NCBI GenBank assembly: GCA_013215615.1
Contig: JABSQX010000002.1
Coordinates: 78,857-132,601 of the forward strand
Reading direction: 5' to 3'
DNA length: 53,745 nucleotides
Source: Myxococcales bacterium
GTDB taxonomy: Bacteria; Myxococcota_A; UBA9160; SMWR01
Below, in pieces: positions 24,718-34,170 of the stretch. The notes under the pieces were generated by a model. It was given only the letters and a program-made list of their open reading frames with translations, did no database searches and was not told where the DNA came from. Each line of letters starts with the position of its first letter. Position 1 is the first letter of the stretch. Made by a program: the position numbers and the translations under genes.

Positions 24718-26141
24718 GCGCGCCCTTCGACACCACCCAGGTGATCGCGTGGACCGGCGCCCGCTGGATCCAGGGCGGGGAAGACGTGCACTTCAGCGGG
24801 GCCTCGATCGATACCCGCTCCCTGGAAGCGGGCTCGCTCTTCATCGCGATCCGGGGTGTCCGCCACGACGCCCACGAGTTCCTCGACGCGGCGTTGGCCG
24901 CGGGTGCCACCGGCCTGCTCGTGGAGCATGGTCGCAGCCTGCCCGCCGGCCTCCGCGGCGATCTCTGCGTCCTCGCCGTCGAGGACACCACCCGGGCCCT
25001 GGGCGACCTGGCCAGCGGGCACCGCAGCGGACACGCGGGCCCCCTGGTCGCCATCACCGGAAGCAGCGGCAAGACCACCACCAAGGAGATGTGCGCGGCG
25101 GTGCTGGCCGCGGCGGGGACCTGTCTCAAGACCGAGGGCAACCTCAACAACGAGTTCGGGCTGCCACTGACGCTGCTCCGGCGCGAGGAAGGTCACCAAC
25201 GCGTGGTCGTGGAACTCGGCATGAACCACCGCGGCGAGATCGCCCGGCTGGCCGCCATCGCGCGGCCCAACGTCGGCGTCGTGACCAACGTGGGGACGGC
25301 ACACATCGAGTTCCTGGGCAGCCGTGAAAACATCGCGGCGGAAAAGGGAGACCTGCTCGCGGCCCTTCCCGCCGACGGCGTGGCGGTGTTGAACGCAGAC
25401 GATCCCCAGGTGCGCGATCAGTCTTCGCGCAGCGCCGCGCGCGTGGTGTTCTTCGGCGACGCCCCCGAAGCCCATGTGCGGGCGGAGCATCCCCGCGTCG
25501 CGGGGAGCGGCTTCGCGTTCCTGCTCTGCGCGCCCCAGGGTCGCATCGAGGTGGAGGTGGCGGGCCTCGGCGAAACCACCTGCAGCAACGCACTGGCCGC
25601 AGCGGCGGCAGCGCTGGCCGCGGGGGTCGAACTGCCGGCGATCGCCGAGGGGCTGGCCGCGTACCGGCCCGTGCCCGGTCGTCTGCAGCCCATCGAGCTC
25701 TCCGGCGGCGGCTTGCTGATCGATGACAGCTACAACGCCAACCCGCAGTCCATGGAGGTGGCGCTGCGCATCCTGGCACGCCTGGCCGCCGGGCAACCCG
25801 GGGGCGACACGCGACGGCTCGGGGTGGCGATCCTGGGGGACATGGGCGAACTGGGCGAAGCCTCCGCGGAGGCGCATCGCGAGACGGGCCGACTGGCCGC
25901 GACGCTCGGCATCGACCGGATCTTCGCGGTGGGCGAGCAGGCGGAGACCATCGCAGCGGGGGCCACCGAACGGGGCATGGACCCCGCCCACGTCTTCGCC
26001 GCCGACAGCTGGGAGAAGACCACGGAACGCCTGGACCGTGAACTGCATGGCGGCGAGCGCGTGCTCGTGAAGGGCTCCCGGGCCATGCGCATGGAGCGCA
26101 TCGTCGAACATCTCACCCATTCGGACGGAGGACACGGCTGA
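24714..26141 (+). CDS. murF: UDP-MurNAc-tripeptide:D-Ala-D-Ala ligase MurF
   Basis: A 475-residue Mur ligase with ITGSSGKTTTKEM as ATP loop, NNEFGLPLTLL, VVELGMNHRGEI, NVGTAHIEFLGS and the C-terminal LIDDSYNANPQSM motif characteristic of MurF. It adds D-Ala-D-Ala to the UDP-MurNAc-tripeptide in the cytoplasm. The enzyme that makes its substrate, Ddl, is not encoded in this cluster. TGATG overlap with mraY. Confidence 0.96.
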   Translation: MSAPFDTTQVIAWTGARWIQGGEDVHFSGASIDTRSLEAGSLFIAIRGVRHDAHEFLDAALAAGATGLLVEHGRSLPAGLRGDLCVLAVEDTTRALGDLASGHRSGHAGPLVAITGSSGKTTTKEMCAAVLAAAGTCLKTEGNLNNEFGLPLTLLRREEGHQRVVVELGMNHRGEIARLAAIARPNVGVVTNVGTAHIEFLGSRENIAAEKGDLLAALPADGVAVLNADDPQVRDQSSRSAARVVFFGDAPEAHVRAEHPRVAGSGFAFLLCAPQGRIEVEVAGLGETTCSNALAAAAAALAAGVELPAIAEGLAAYRPVPGRLQPIELSGGGLLIDDSYNANPQSMEVALRILARLAAGQPGGDTRRLGVAILGDMGELGEASAEAHRETGRLAATLGIDRIFAVGEQAETIAAGATERGMDPAHVFAADSWEKTTERLDRELHGGERVLVKGSRAMRMERIVEHLTHSDGGHG

Positions 26142-27214
26142 TGCTCTACCACCTCCTGTATCCCCTTTCCGCGGAGTTCGGCGGCTTCAACGTCTTCCGC
26201 TACATCACCTTTCGCACCGGCGCAGCCACCTTGACGGCACTCTTCATCGCCTTCGTGGTGGGTCCCATGCTGATCCGCAGGCTCGAGGAACTGCGCGTGG
26301 GGCAGCCGATCCGCGAGATCGGCCCGGACCACGCCGACAAGGCCGGCACCCCCACCATGGGCGGGCTGTTGATCCTGCTCTCGTTGCTGATCTCGGTGCT
26401 GCTCTGGTCGAGCCTCGACAACCGCCTGGTGTGGATCGTGGTCGGCCTCACCTGCGCGTACGGGGTGCTGGGCTTCGTGGACGACTACCGCAAGGTCACG
26501 CAGGGGTCGAGCGCCGGTATCTCCGTGACCGCCAAGCTCTTCTGGCAGACACTGCTGGCGCTGCTGGTGGCACTGGCCATCTACACCGACCCCGGCTTCG
26601 ACGCGCGCATCAGCGTGCCCTTCTTCAAGAATTTCGAGCCCTACCTGGGCTGGCTCTACATTCCCCTCGCCACCTTCATCATCGTGGCCGCCAGCAATGC
26701 GGTGAACCTCACCGACGGCCTGGACGGCTTGGCGATCGGGCCCGTGATGATCACCGCCGGCACCTTCCTGCTACTCGCCTACGCGGCGGGCCACGCGGGG
26801 ATCGCCGACTACCTGGCCATCAAGCCCGTACCGGGCGCGGGCCACCTCGCCATCTTCTGCGGCGCCCTGATCGGCGGCGGCCTGGGCTTCCTCTGGTTCA
26901 ACGCGCCCCCCGCCCAGCTCTTCATGGGCGACGTGGGCTCGCTGGCCCTGGGCGGCGCCCTGGGCGCCATCGCCGTTGTGATCCGACAGGAGATCCTGCT
27001 GGCCGTGGTGGGCGGCGTCTTCGTCATGGAGGCGCTGTCCGTGATCGTCCAGGTCGCCTCCTTCAAGCTCACCGGCCGACGCGTCTTCCTGATGGCGCCC
27101 ATCCATCACCACTTCGAGATGCAGGGCTGGGCGGAACAGAAGATCGTGGTGCGCTTCTGGATCATCTCCATCGTGCTGGGCCTCGTCGCCCTGTCATCGC
27201 TGAAGCTGCGCTGA
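26141..27214 (+). CDS. mraY: Phospho-MurNAc-pentapeptide translocase MraY
   Basis: A 357-residue polytopic membrane enzyme (about ten helices) that transfers phospho-MurNAc-pentapeptide to undecaprenyl phosphate, forming lipid I. Signature motifs: GTPTMGGLLIL near residue 70, GFVDDYRKV, NAVNLTDGLDGLA, FMGDVGSLALGG, and MAPIHHHFEMQGWAE at the C-terminal side. The lipid carrier is recycled by UppP encoded at 44965-45747. TGATG overlap with murD. Confidence 0.97.
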   Translation: MLYHLLYPLSAEFGGFNVFRYITFRTGAATLTALFIAFVVGPMLIRRLEELRVGQPIREIGPDHADKAGTPTMGGLLILLSLLISVLLWSSLDNRLVWIVVGLTCAYGVLGFVDDYRKVTQGSSAGISVTAKLFWQTLLALLVALAIYTDPGFDARISVPFFKNFEPYLGWLYIPLATFIIVAASNAVNLTDGLDGLAIGPVMITAGTFLLLAYAAGHAGIADYLAIKPVPGAGHLAIFCGALIGGGLGFLWFNAPPAQLFMGDVGSLALGGALGAIAVVIRQEILLAVVGGVFVMEALSVIVQVASFKLTGRRVFLMAPIHHHFEMQGWAEQKIVVRFWIISIVLGLVALSSLKLR

Positions 27215-28554
27215 TGGAGGGGCTGGAGGGACGCAGCGTGCTCGTGATGGGCCTGGGGGTCTCGGGCCGCAGCGCTGTCCACTTCTGTTCCGAGCGGCGC
27301 GCGCGCGTGACCGCCGCCGATGAGCGCCCGGCCCAGGAGCTCAGCGGCCTCGACGAGCTGCCTGCCGACATCGACTTGCGGCTCGGCGAGGCCTTCCCCG
27401 ATCCCGCCGACTTCGAGCTGGTGGTGCCGAGCCCCGGCGTCCCCGCCGAGCGCTACCGCCCGCGGGCGCGCTGCGTGTGGGGGGACGTGGAACTCGCCTG
27501 GCGAGCGCTCCCCGTCCCCCTCATCGCCGTCACCGGCACCAACGGGAAATCCACCACCACCCTGCTGATTGCCGCGATGCTGCGCGCGGCGGGCCTGCGC
27601 GTCCGGGCCGCCGGCAACCTCGGGCAGCCCGCTCTGTCGCTGGTGGGCGCGCCCCTGGACGTGGCGGTGCTCGAAGTCTCCTCCTTCCAACTCGAAGCCA
27701 CCGAGCACTTTCGCCCCCACGTGGCGGTGATCCTGAACCTCACAGCCGACCACCTCGACCGCCACGGCAGCTTCGAGGCCTACGTGGCCGCCAAGACACG
27801 CATCCTCGCCAACCTGCGCGCCGAGGATCACGTGGTACTGGGCTTCGACGACCCCAGGCTGCGCGAACTCGCCTCCGCGAGTCCCGCGCAGCTGCACGCC
27901 TTCCGCGGCGACGGGCCCCTCGAGGAGGGGGTGTGGGTCGACGGGGCTGCCCGAGAGATCGTGGTGTCGGGGGCCCGGACACGGCGCTTCTCCCTCACGG
28001 AGCTGCGACTGGCGGGCCACCACAACCTGCAGAACGCGGCGGCAGCGCTGGCCGCCGCCTGCGCGGCGGGCGCCGACCCGGAAGCGGCCGTCTCGGCCCT
28101 CGCGGACTTCGAGGGACTCCCGCACCGCACCCAGGTCGTCGCGCTCCGCGGCGGCGTGAGCTGGGTGAACGACTCCAAGGCCACCAACCCGCACGCCGCC
28201 CAGCGTGCGCTCGGCAGCTTCGAAGCGCCGCTGCTGTGGATCGGTGGCGGACGCTCCAAGGGCCTCGACCTCTCGGAACTCGCGGACTACGCGGCGCGGC
28301 GTGTGCGCTGCGCGCTGCTGATCGGCGAGGCCGCGGGGGAACTCGAGCGTGGCCTGGCGGGACGGGTGGAGGTGAAGCGCGTCGAGAGCATCGAGGCGGC
28401 CGTGGGCGAGGCCGCCCTGCAAGCGGACGCGGGCGACGTGGTGCTGCTGGCCCCGGGCTGCTCGAGCCACGACCAGTTCCGGAGCTTCGAGGAACGCGGC
28501 GAGCGTTTCCGCGCGGCCGTAGAGGCTCTGGACGGAAACGGGGAGGCGGCCTGA
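27214..28554 (+). CDS. murD: UDP-MurNAc-L-alanine:D-glutamate ligase MurD
   Basis: A 446-residue Mur ligase: an N-terminal Rossmann domain (VLVMGLGVSGRSAV), ATP loop AVTGTNGKSTTT, EVSSFQLE, NLTADHLDRHGS, then NDSKATNPHAAQRAL in the C-terminal domain. It adds D-glutamate to UDP-MurNAc-L-alanine. TGATG overlap with ftsW. Confidence 0.96.
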   Translation: MEGLEGRSVLVMGLGVSGRSAVHFCSERRARVTAADERPAQELSGLDELPADIDLRLGEAFPDPADFELVVPSPGVPAERYRPRARCVWGDVELAWRALPVPLIAVTGTNGKSTTTLLIAAMLRAAGLRVRAAGNLGQPALSLVGAPLDVAVLEVSSFQLEATEHFRPHVAVILNLTADHLDRHGSFEAYVAAKTRILANLRAEDHVVLGFDDPRLRELASASPAQLHAFRGDGPLEEGVWVDGAAREIVVSGARTRRFSLTELRLAGHHNLQNAAAALAAACAAGADPEAAVSALADFEGLPHRTQVVALRGGVSWVNDSKATNPHAAQRALGSFEAPLLWIGGGRSKGLDLSELADYAARRVRCALLIGEAAGELERGLAGRVEVKRVESIEAAVGEAALQADAGDVVLLAPGCSSHDQFRSFEERGERFRAAVEALDGNGEAA

Positions 28555-29744
28555 TGCCCGGGAGCGCGCAAAGCGTGAACACTCCCGCTCCCGGGCCGCG
28601 CTTCTGGGCCTCCACGCCCGAGGGCAGCGCCTTGCTCACATCGGTCACCCTGCTGATCGCTCTCGGCGTGCTGATGAGCTACAGCACCACGGCCGTCCAG
28701 GCCCTCGGCGAATCGATCCCTCGCCTCGCCCAGCGGCACACCGCAGGCGTCGTACTGGCCGCTCTCACGCTCGTAGCAGCAGCGCGGGTTCCGCTGCAGC
28801 GCTGGCGCCGACTGGCTCTCCCGCTCTGGTTCGTCGGCGTCGCACTGCTCGGCGCCACGCTGCTGGTGGGGCATAGCGCCAACGGCGCTCAACGCTGGCT
28901 CACGATTCCGGGGCTGCCCATGGCCCTTCAGCCCGCCGAGTTCGCCCGCTTGGCCTCGGTGCTCGCGGTCGCCGCACTGCTGGCCCGGAGCATGGAGACC
29001 AGCGGCGCGGGGAAACGCGAGGTGATGCGCTGCGCGTTGCTGGCTGCCGCGCCAGTGGCGTTGCTGCTCCTGCAGCCCGACTTCGGGAGCGCGGCGGTGC
29101 TCGTCGCAGTCCTGGCCCTGCTCTGCTTCACCGCGGGCGTCGGGCTTCGCGTCATGGCGCTGCCCGCCGGCCTCGCGCTGGCGGGCGCCGTCGCCTACGT
29201 GAGCCTGCGCCCCTACGCGCTGGCGCGGGTGCGCGGCTTCCTCGACCCCTGGCCGAACGCGCAAACGGAGGGTTTCCAGCTCGTCCAGTCCTTCGTCGCC
29301 TTCGGGCGTGGCGGATTGCTGGGAGTGGGCCTGGGAGACGGACGTCAGAAGCTCCACTATCTCCCGGAGGCCCACACCGATTTCATCCTCGCGATGATCG
29401 CGGAGGAGATCGGACTGGTGGGCGTACTGCTGGTGCTGGGCTGCTTCGCGGTCTTTGCACGGGTCTCGCTACGCGTGGCCGCGCGCAGCCGCGAGCCCTT
29501 CCCGCTGCTGTTGGTCACGGGCATGATGGCGCTGGTGCTGGTGCCCGCGTTGCTCAACGCCGCGGTGGTGATGGGGCTCGTGCCCACTACGGGCCTGGCG
29601 CTGCCCTTCCTGTCCCACGGCAGCAACTCGCTCATCTGCAGTGCACTGGCGGTGGGGATCCTGCTGCGCGCCAGCAGTGCGGACGAGCAGCGCCCCGCGC
29701 GGCGCCTCGTGTCCCGTGGGCGCACCCGCCCGAGGACGGCATGA
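28554..29744 (+). CDS. ftsW: Septal peptidoglycan glycosyltransferase FtsW
   Basis: A 396-residue SEDS-family membrane protein with about ten helices. Features: MSYSTTAVQ after the first helix, NGAQRWLTIPGLPMALQPAEFAR, the LLQPDFGSAAV segment holding the conserved SEDS Asp, GFQLVQSFVAFGRGG, EAHTDFILAMIAEE and TTGLALPFLSHGSNSL. Works with FtsI as lipid II polymerase at the septum. The first 20 residues are a Pro/Ser-rich cytoplasmic leader. ATGA overlap with murG. Confidence 0.95.
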   Translation: MPGSAQSVNTPAPGPRFWASTPEGSALLTSVTLLIALGVLMSYSTTAVQALGESIPRLAQRHTAGVVLAALTLVAAARVPLQRWRRLALPLWFVGVALLGATLLVGHSANGAQRWLTIPGLPMALQPAEFARLASVLAVAALLARSMETSGAGKREVMRCALLAAAPVALLLLQPDFGSAAVLVAVLALLCFTAGVGLRVMALPAGLALAGAVAYVSLRPYALARVRGFLDPWPNAQTEGFQLVQSFVAFGRGGLLGVGLGDGRQKLHYLPEAHTDFILAMIAEEIGLVGVLLVLGCFAVFARVSLRVAARSREPFPLLLVTGMMALVLVPALLNAAVVMGLVPTTGLALPFLSHGSNSLICSALAVGILLRASSADEQRPARRLVSRGRTRPRTA

Positions 29745-30862
29745 CGCGGGCCGCGCTGCGCTGGGGGATCGCCGGCGGCGGAACCGGTGGGCACATCACG
29801 CCGGCGCTAGCGCTCGCCGAGCGTGTCCACGCACGCGGCGACAGCGTCTTCCTGCTCGGCTCCTCCCACGGGCTCGAGACGCAGCTGGTCCCCGAAGCGG
29901 GCTTCGAGCTCGTATCGCTGCCCTCCCGCCAGTGGATGGGCCAGGGCGCACTGGCGCGCCTGCGCGCCGGCTGGAGCCTGGCGGCGGGCTGCCGGACCGC
30001 GCGGCGCGCCCTGCGCGAGCGCGGCACCCAAATCTTGGTGTCCGTCGGGGGGTACGCGTCGGTTCCCGCGGTGGTGGCCGCCGCCACGCTCCGAATTCCC
30101 ATCGCACTCGTGGAGCCCAACGCGCGACCCGGTCGAGCCAATCGCCTGCTGGCCCCGCTGGCGGCGCGAATCTTCGTGCAGTTCCAGGAGGCCGCGGTCG
30201 CACTGCGGCGCGCGGCCGGGGATCCGCGGCTCTGCGCGTGTGGGATCCCGCTGAGACGCGCGCTGGTGGAGGCCTTCGCGGACGCCCCGCAACGCAGCGC
30301 GCCCCTGGGCCGCTTCCGGCTGCTCGTCTTCGGCGGCAGCCAGGGCGCCCGGCAACTCAACGACACGCTGGTGGAGGCCGCCCGAGAACTCGACCCCGAG
30401 CGCATCGCGGTCTTCCACCAGACCGGCGAAGCCGACCGCGAGCGCGTGGAGGACGCCTATGCGGCTGCCCGTGTACCCGCCGAGGTGGTGGCCTTCGAGC
30501 GCGACATGCCCCGCCGCTACCGCGAGGCCGACCTCGCGTTGTGCCGAGCCGGCGCCCTCACCGTGGCGGAACTCTGCATGGCGGGCCTGCCCGCGCTGTT
30601 GGTCCCCTATCCCTTTGCGGCGGACGACCACCAGGCCGCCAACGCCCAGGCACTCGCGGATGCGGGGGCCGCACGCATGCTCCCCTCCCGGCCCCTCGAA
30701 ACGAGCGACCTGATGACGGCCCTGCGCGAACTCATGCGGGCTCCCGAAACGCTGCGGGCGATGGGGCTCGCGGCGGCTTCCCGGGCACGCCCCGACGCAG
30801 CCGACACCATCGTGAAGACGTGCGCGGAACTGGCCCCGACCGGGGGAGAGGAGCAGCGGTAG
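29741..30862 (+). CDS. murG: UDP-GlcNAc:lipid I N-acetylglucosaminyltransferase MurG
   Basis: A 373-residue GT28 enzyme that converts lipid I to lipid II on the inner face of the membrane. N-terminal GGGTGGHITPALALAE, SVGGYASVPAV, VVEPNARPGRANR-like segment, FGGSQGARQLND and the C-terminal CRAGALTVAELCMAGLPALL donor-binding region are all present. murC starts on the base after its stop. Confidence 0.96.
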   Translation: MTRAALRWGIAGGGTGGHITPALALAERVHARGDSVFLLGSSHGLETQLVPEAGFELVSLPSRQWMGQGALARLRAGWSLAAGCRTARRALRERGTQILVSVGGYASVPAVVAAATLRIPIALVEPNARPGRANRLLAPLAARIFVQFQEAAVALRRAAGDPRLCACGIPLRRALVEAFADAPQRSAPLGRFRLLVFGGSQGARQLNDTLVEAARELDPERIAVFHQTGEADRERVEDAYAAARVPAEVVAFERDMPRRYREADLALCRAGALTVAELCMAGLPALLVPYPFAADDHQAANAQALADAGAARMLPSRPLETSDLMTALRELMRAPETLRAMGLAAASRARPDAADTIVKTCAELAPTGGEEQR

Positions 30863-32245
30863 ATGCGGCGCATCGAGTGCATCCACTTCGTGGGAGCCGG
30901 TGGCATCGGGATGAGCGGCCTGGCCGAGTTGCTGGCAGGCCAGGGCTACCGGGTGAGCGGGTCCGACCTGCGCGAGGGCCCCGGAGTAGCGCGCCTGCGG
31001 GGCCTGGGCGTCGAAATCCACATCGGCCACGCGGCAAGCCACGTGGGCGACGCGGACGTGCTCGTCTACTCCTCGGCGGTCGAGGTCGACAACCCGGAGC
31101 TGGTCGCCGCACAGCGGGCCAAGATCCCCGTGATCCCCCGCGCCGAGATGCTCGCGGAGATCATGCGGCTCAAGGACGGCATCGCGGTGGCGGGCAGCCA
31201 CGGCAAGACCACCACTACCTCGCTGATCGCGCACGTGCTCGACGCGGCGGGGCTCGATCCGACCGTGATCGTCGGGGGCCGCGTGCAGTCCCCGGGCCGG
31301 GCGTCCACCACCACGCGCAGCGGGCAGGGGGAGTGGATGGTCGCGGAGGCGGACGAGAGCGACGGCTCCTTCATGCGCCTGTCGCCCGTGTACGCGGTGA
31401 TCACCAACATCGACCCGGAGCACCTCGACCACTACGGCTCCTTCGAGGCCCTGAAACAGACCTTCGCGGACTTCGCGAACCTGGTGCCCTTCTGGGGCGC
31501 CACCGTGCTGTGTCTCGACCACCCCGGCGTGCAGGCGGTGCTGCCGTCGATCACGCGCCGCACGCGCACCTACGGCACCGTCTCCCAGGCGGAGCTGCGG
31601 GCTGAAGAACTCGTTCCCGACGGCATGGGCACGCGTTTCCGGCTGCGCGAGGGTGGCGAGAAGCTGGGCGAGGCCCGGGCGCCGCTGCCGGGCCACCACA
31701 ACGTGCTCAACACCGTGGCCACGCTGGCGGTGGCCCTGGAGCTGGACGTGCCCTTCCAACTCGCCGCCGATGCCCTCGACAGCTTCGGGGGCGTGGAGCG
31801 GCGTTTCGAGTTCAAGGGCGAGGTGGCGGGCGTGCGCGTGGTGGACGACTACGCGCACCACCCGGCGGAAATCCGCGCCACGCTGCAGGCCGCGCGCCAA
31901 CTCCACAGCGGCCGCGTGGTCGCCGTCTTCCAGCCGCATCGATACACCCGCACCCGGGATCTGTGGGACGAGTTCACGCGGGCCTTCAACGACGCCGATC
32001 TGCTGCTGCTCAGCGACATCTATCCCGCCAGCGAAGACCCCATCGAGGGGATCAGCGCGAAGCGCCTGGCTGGCGCGATCCGCTCCCACGGCCACCGGGA
32101 GGTGCGCTACGCGTCGGAACTCGACGAGGCGATCGACGATCTCGCAACGCGGCTCTCGGCGGGCGACTTGGTGGTGGTGCTGGGTGCCGGCAGCATCTCG
32201 AGCCTGCCCGGCCGCCTGCTCGAACGGCTCGAGGCGCGCGCCTGA
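30863..32245 (+). CDS. murC: UDP-MurNAc:L-alanine ligase MurC
   Basis: A 460-residue Mur ligase: FVGAGGIGMSGLAELL, GSDLREGPGVARLRGLG, VAGSHGKTTTTSLI as ATP loop, EADESDGSF, NIDPEHLDHYGSF, VDDYAHHPAEIRATL and FQPHRYTRT. It adds the first L-alanine to UDP-MurNAc. TGATG overlap with murB. Confidence 0.97.
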   Translation: MRRIECIHFVGAGGIGMSGLAELLAGQGYRVSGSDLREGPGVARLRGLGVEIHIGHAASHVGDADVLVYSSAVEVDNPELVAAQRAKIPVIPRAEMLAEIMRLKDGIAVAGSHGKTTTTSLIAHVLDAAGLDPTVIVGGRVQSPGRASTTTRSGQGEWMVAEADESDGSFMRLSPVYAVITNIDPEHLDHYGSFEALKQTFADFANLVPFWGATVLCLDHPGVQAVLPSITRRTRTYGTVSQAELRAEELVPDGMGTRFRLREGGEKLGEARAPLPGHHNVLNTVATLAVALELDVPFQLAADALDSFGGVERRFEFKGEVAGVRVVDDYAHHPAEIRATLQAARQLHSGRVVAVFQPHRYTRTRDLWDEFTRAFNDADLLLLSDIYPASEDPIEGISAKRLAGAIRSHGHREVRYASELDEAIDDLATRLSAGDLVVVLGAGSISSLPGRLLERLEARA

Positions 32246-33156
32246 TGCGGGCCCGCGTGCGCGACGAACTCCAGAAGCTGCTCGGGGACCGCGTGCGCTT
32301 CGACGTGCCGCTGGCGCGGCTCACATCGCTGCGCGTGGGCGGTCCCGTGGAGGCGGTGGCCGCGCCCGCCCATCGCGACGAACTGCTTTCGCTGCTGCAG
32401 ACCTGCTCGGAACTGCAGATCCCCCAACGCGTGCTCGGCAGTGGCTTCAACGTGCTGGCCCCCGATGAGGGGCTTCCCGGCGTCGTGATCCGCCTGACGC
32501 GCTTCCGGGAGCTCGAGACGCTCCCGGCCGGCCTGCGCGCCGAAGCCGGCGTTTCGCACAGCCAGATCACGCGACGCTGCTCCGAACAGGGACTGGCGGG
32601 CCTGGAGTTCACGGCGGGGATCCCCGGCAGCGTGGGGGGCTGGCTGACGATGAACGCTGGAATCCCGGGGCGGGAGATCAAAGACGTGGTTCGGGAGGTC
32701 GAGGTGGCCAGCCCCGAGGGCCGTGCCGTGCGCCGCTTCGAGGCGCGCGAGCTCGACTTCGGGTACCGCGAACTGCGGGGCCTGGCGCCGGGCAGCGTGC
32801 TGCTCTCCGCCCTCTTCGAGGTCACCCAGGGGAGCGCCGAAGCCGTTCGCGCCGCGGTGGACACCCTGCTCGCAAAGCGCGCCCGCAGCCAGCCCCTGGA
32901 CGTCCCCTCCTGCGGCTCCGTGTTCAAGAATCCGGCGGGCGATCACGCCGGCCGCATGCTCGAGGCCGCCGGCCTCAAGGGCTTCCGCATCGGCGGTGCC
33001 CAGATCTCACCCGTCCACGCGAACTTCATCGCGAATACCGGCGGGGCCACCAGCGGCGACGTGCTCGCATTGATCCGGGAAGCCCGGCAACGCGTGCTCG
33101 AGGCGACCGGACAGCATCTCGACACCGAGGTGCACGTCCTGGGAGGAGCAGCGTGA
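32245..33156 (+). CDS. murB: UDP-N-acetylenolpyruvoylglucosamine reductase MurB
   Basis: A 303-residue FAD enzyme of the shorter type (MurB type II): LTSLRVGGPVEAVAAP, VLGSGFNVLAPDEG, FTAGIPGSVGGWLTMNAG, FGYRELRG, then SCGSVFKNPAGDHAGRMLE and LKGFRIGGAQISPVHANFI. It reduces the enolpyruvyl ether to give UDP-MurNAc. Its stop is overlapped by the ftsQ GTG (GTGA). In many relatives ddl lies between these genes; here nothing does. Confidence 0.96.
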   Translation: MRARVRDELQKLLGDRVRFDVPLARLTSLRVGGPVEAVAAPAHRDELLSLLQTCSELQIPQRVLGSGFNVLAPDEGLPGVVIRLTRFRELETLPAGLRAEAGVSHSQITRRCSEQGLAGLEFTAGIPGSVGGWLTMNAGIPGREIKDVVREVEVASPEGRAVRRFEARELDFGYRELRGLAPGSVLLSALFEVTQGSAEAVRAAVDTLLAKRARSQPLDVPSCGSVFKNPAGDHAGRMLEAAGLKGFRIGGAQISPVHANFIANTGGATSGDVLALIREARQRVLEATGQHLDTEVHVLGGAA

Positions 33157-34142
33157 GCAGTCGATTCGAACGAGAAGCCCAGCGCCGCCACCAGCGGGCC
33201 CACAGCCATCTCGAGCGCGCGCGCAGACGACGCAATGGCGCCCAGGGCTTCTGGCGGGGGCTCTCTCATCCCGAGCGGAGCGCGTGGCACGCCCAGCGCG
33301 TGGTCGACGCGGAAGCCCGCCTGCGGATCCCGGTGGCGATCGCCTCCCTCGCGATCGGGCTCGTGCTGGGCGCAGGCGCCTGGTTGCAGGTCGGCGACGC
33401 CTTCCGCGACGCCCCGGTGACCGTCGAGCGCATCGGGGTCCGGGGCGCGCAGTATCTGGACGCCGGCGAGGTCGCCCGGGCCACGGGAATCGCCCCGGGC
33501 ACCGCGCTCTCCGCGCTGGACACCGAGGCGCTGAGCCTGCGTCTGGCCGAACACGATTGGATCGCCTCGGCCCGGGCGCTGCGCCTGCCCGACGGCACGC
33601 TGGTGGTGGAGGTAGAGGAACGCCAGCCAATCGCCATCGTGCGGGCTGGGGAGCCCCCGCGACTCTTCGCGGTGGACGCCAGCGGCACACCCTTCGCGCC
33701 CCTGGACCCCGCCGACGCTCTACTTCCGCGTCTCCACACTCGCGGAAAGGTGGAAGCGAGGGTGGCCTGCCCCCGCCTGGCGGAAGCGGTGGCGCTGGTT
33801 GCCCGCTTGCCCGACTTCGGCCTGGCCGCACCCGCAGAGATCGGGGTCCCCGCTGAAACGAGCGCCGGAACCTCCGCGGAGGAGGGGGACGCGCTCGGCT
33901 TCACGCTGCGCTTCGCGGCACTTCCCACGCGCTTCGTACTCGGTGGAGGGGCCTTGGAGGCAAGCATCGAACGCCTGGTGGAGGCCATCGGCCGACACCC
34001 GGGCGAAGTGGTCCGCGCCGCGCGCGTGGACCTCAGATTTCAGGACCAGGCGGTCTTGAGCCCGCTTTCGGCCCGCAAGGGGTCGGGGGCAGCGGCGACG
34101 CGTGGAAGCGCGGCGCCATCCAGGCAGCGGAGATCCGGCTGA
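33153..34142 (+). CDS. ftsQ: Cell division protein FtsQ
   Basis: A 329-residue bitopic protein: a long basic cytoplasmic N terminus (about 60 residues, Arg/His-rich), one membrane helix (about residues 61-80, IPVAIASLAIGLVLGAGAWL), then a POTRA domain (VERIGVRGAQYLDAGEVARATGI) and the FtsQ domain (IASARALRLPDGTLVVEVEERQP). It recruits FtsL/FtsB at the division site. GTG start at 33153 inside the murB stop. Confidence 0.92.
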   Translation: MSSRFEREAQRRHQRAHSHLERARRRRNGAQGFWRGLSHPERSAWHAQRVVDAEARLRIPVAIASLAIGLVLGAGAWLQVGDAFRDAPVTVERIGVRGAQYLDAGEVARATGIAPGTALSALDTEALSLRLAEHDWIASARALRLPDGTLVVEVEERQPIAIVRAGEPPRLFAVDASGTPFAPLDPADALLPRLHTRGKVEARVACPRLAEAVALVARLPDFGLAAPAEIGVPAETSAGTSAEEGDALGFTLRFAALPTRFVLGGGALEASIERLVEAIGRHPGEVVRAARVDLRFQDQAVLSPLSARKGSGAAATRGSAAPSRQRRSG

Positions 34143-34170
34143 GCGGGATCACCGCAACAAAGGGGGAATC

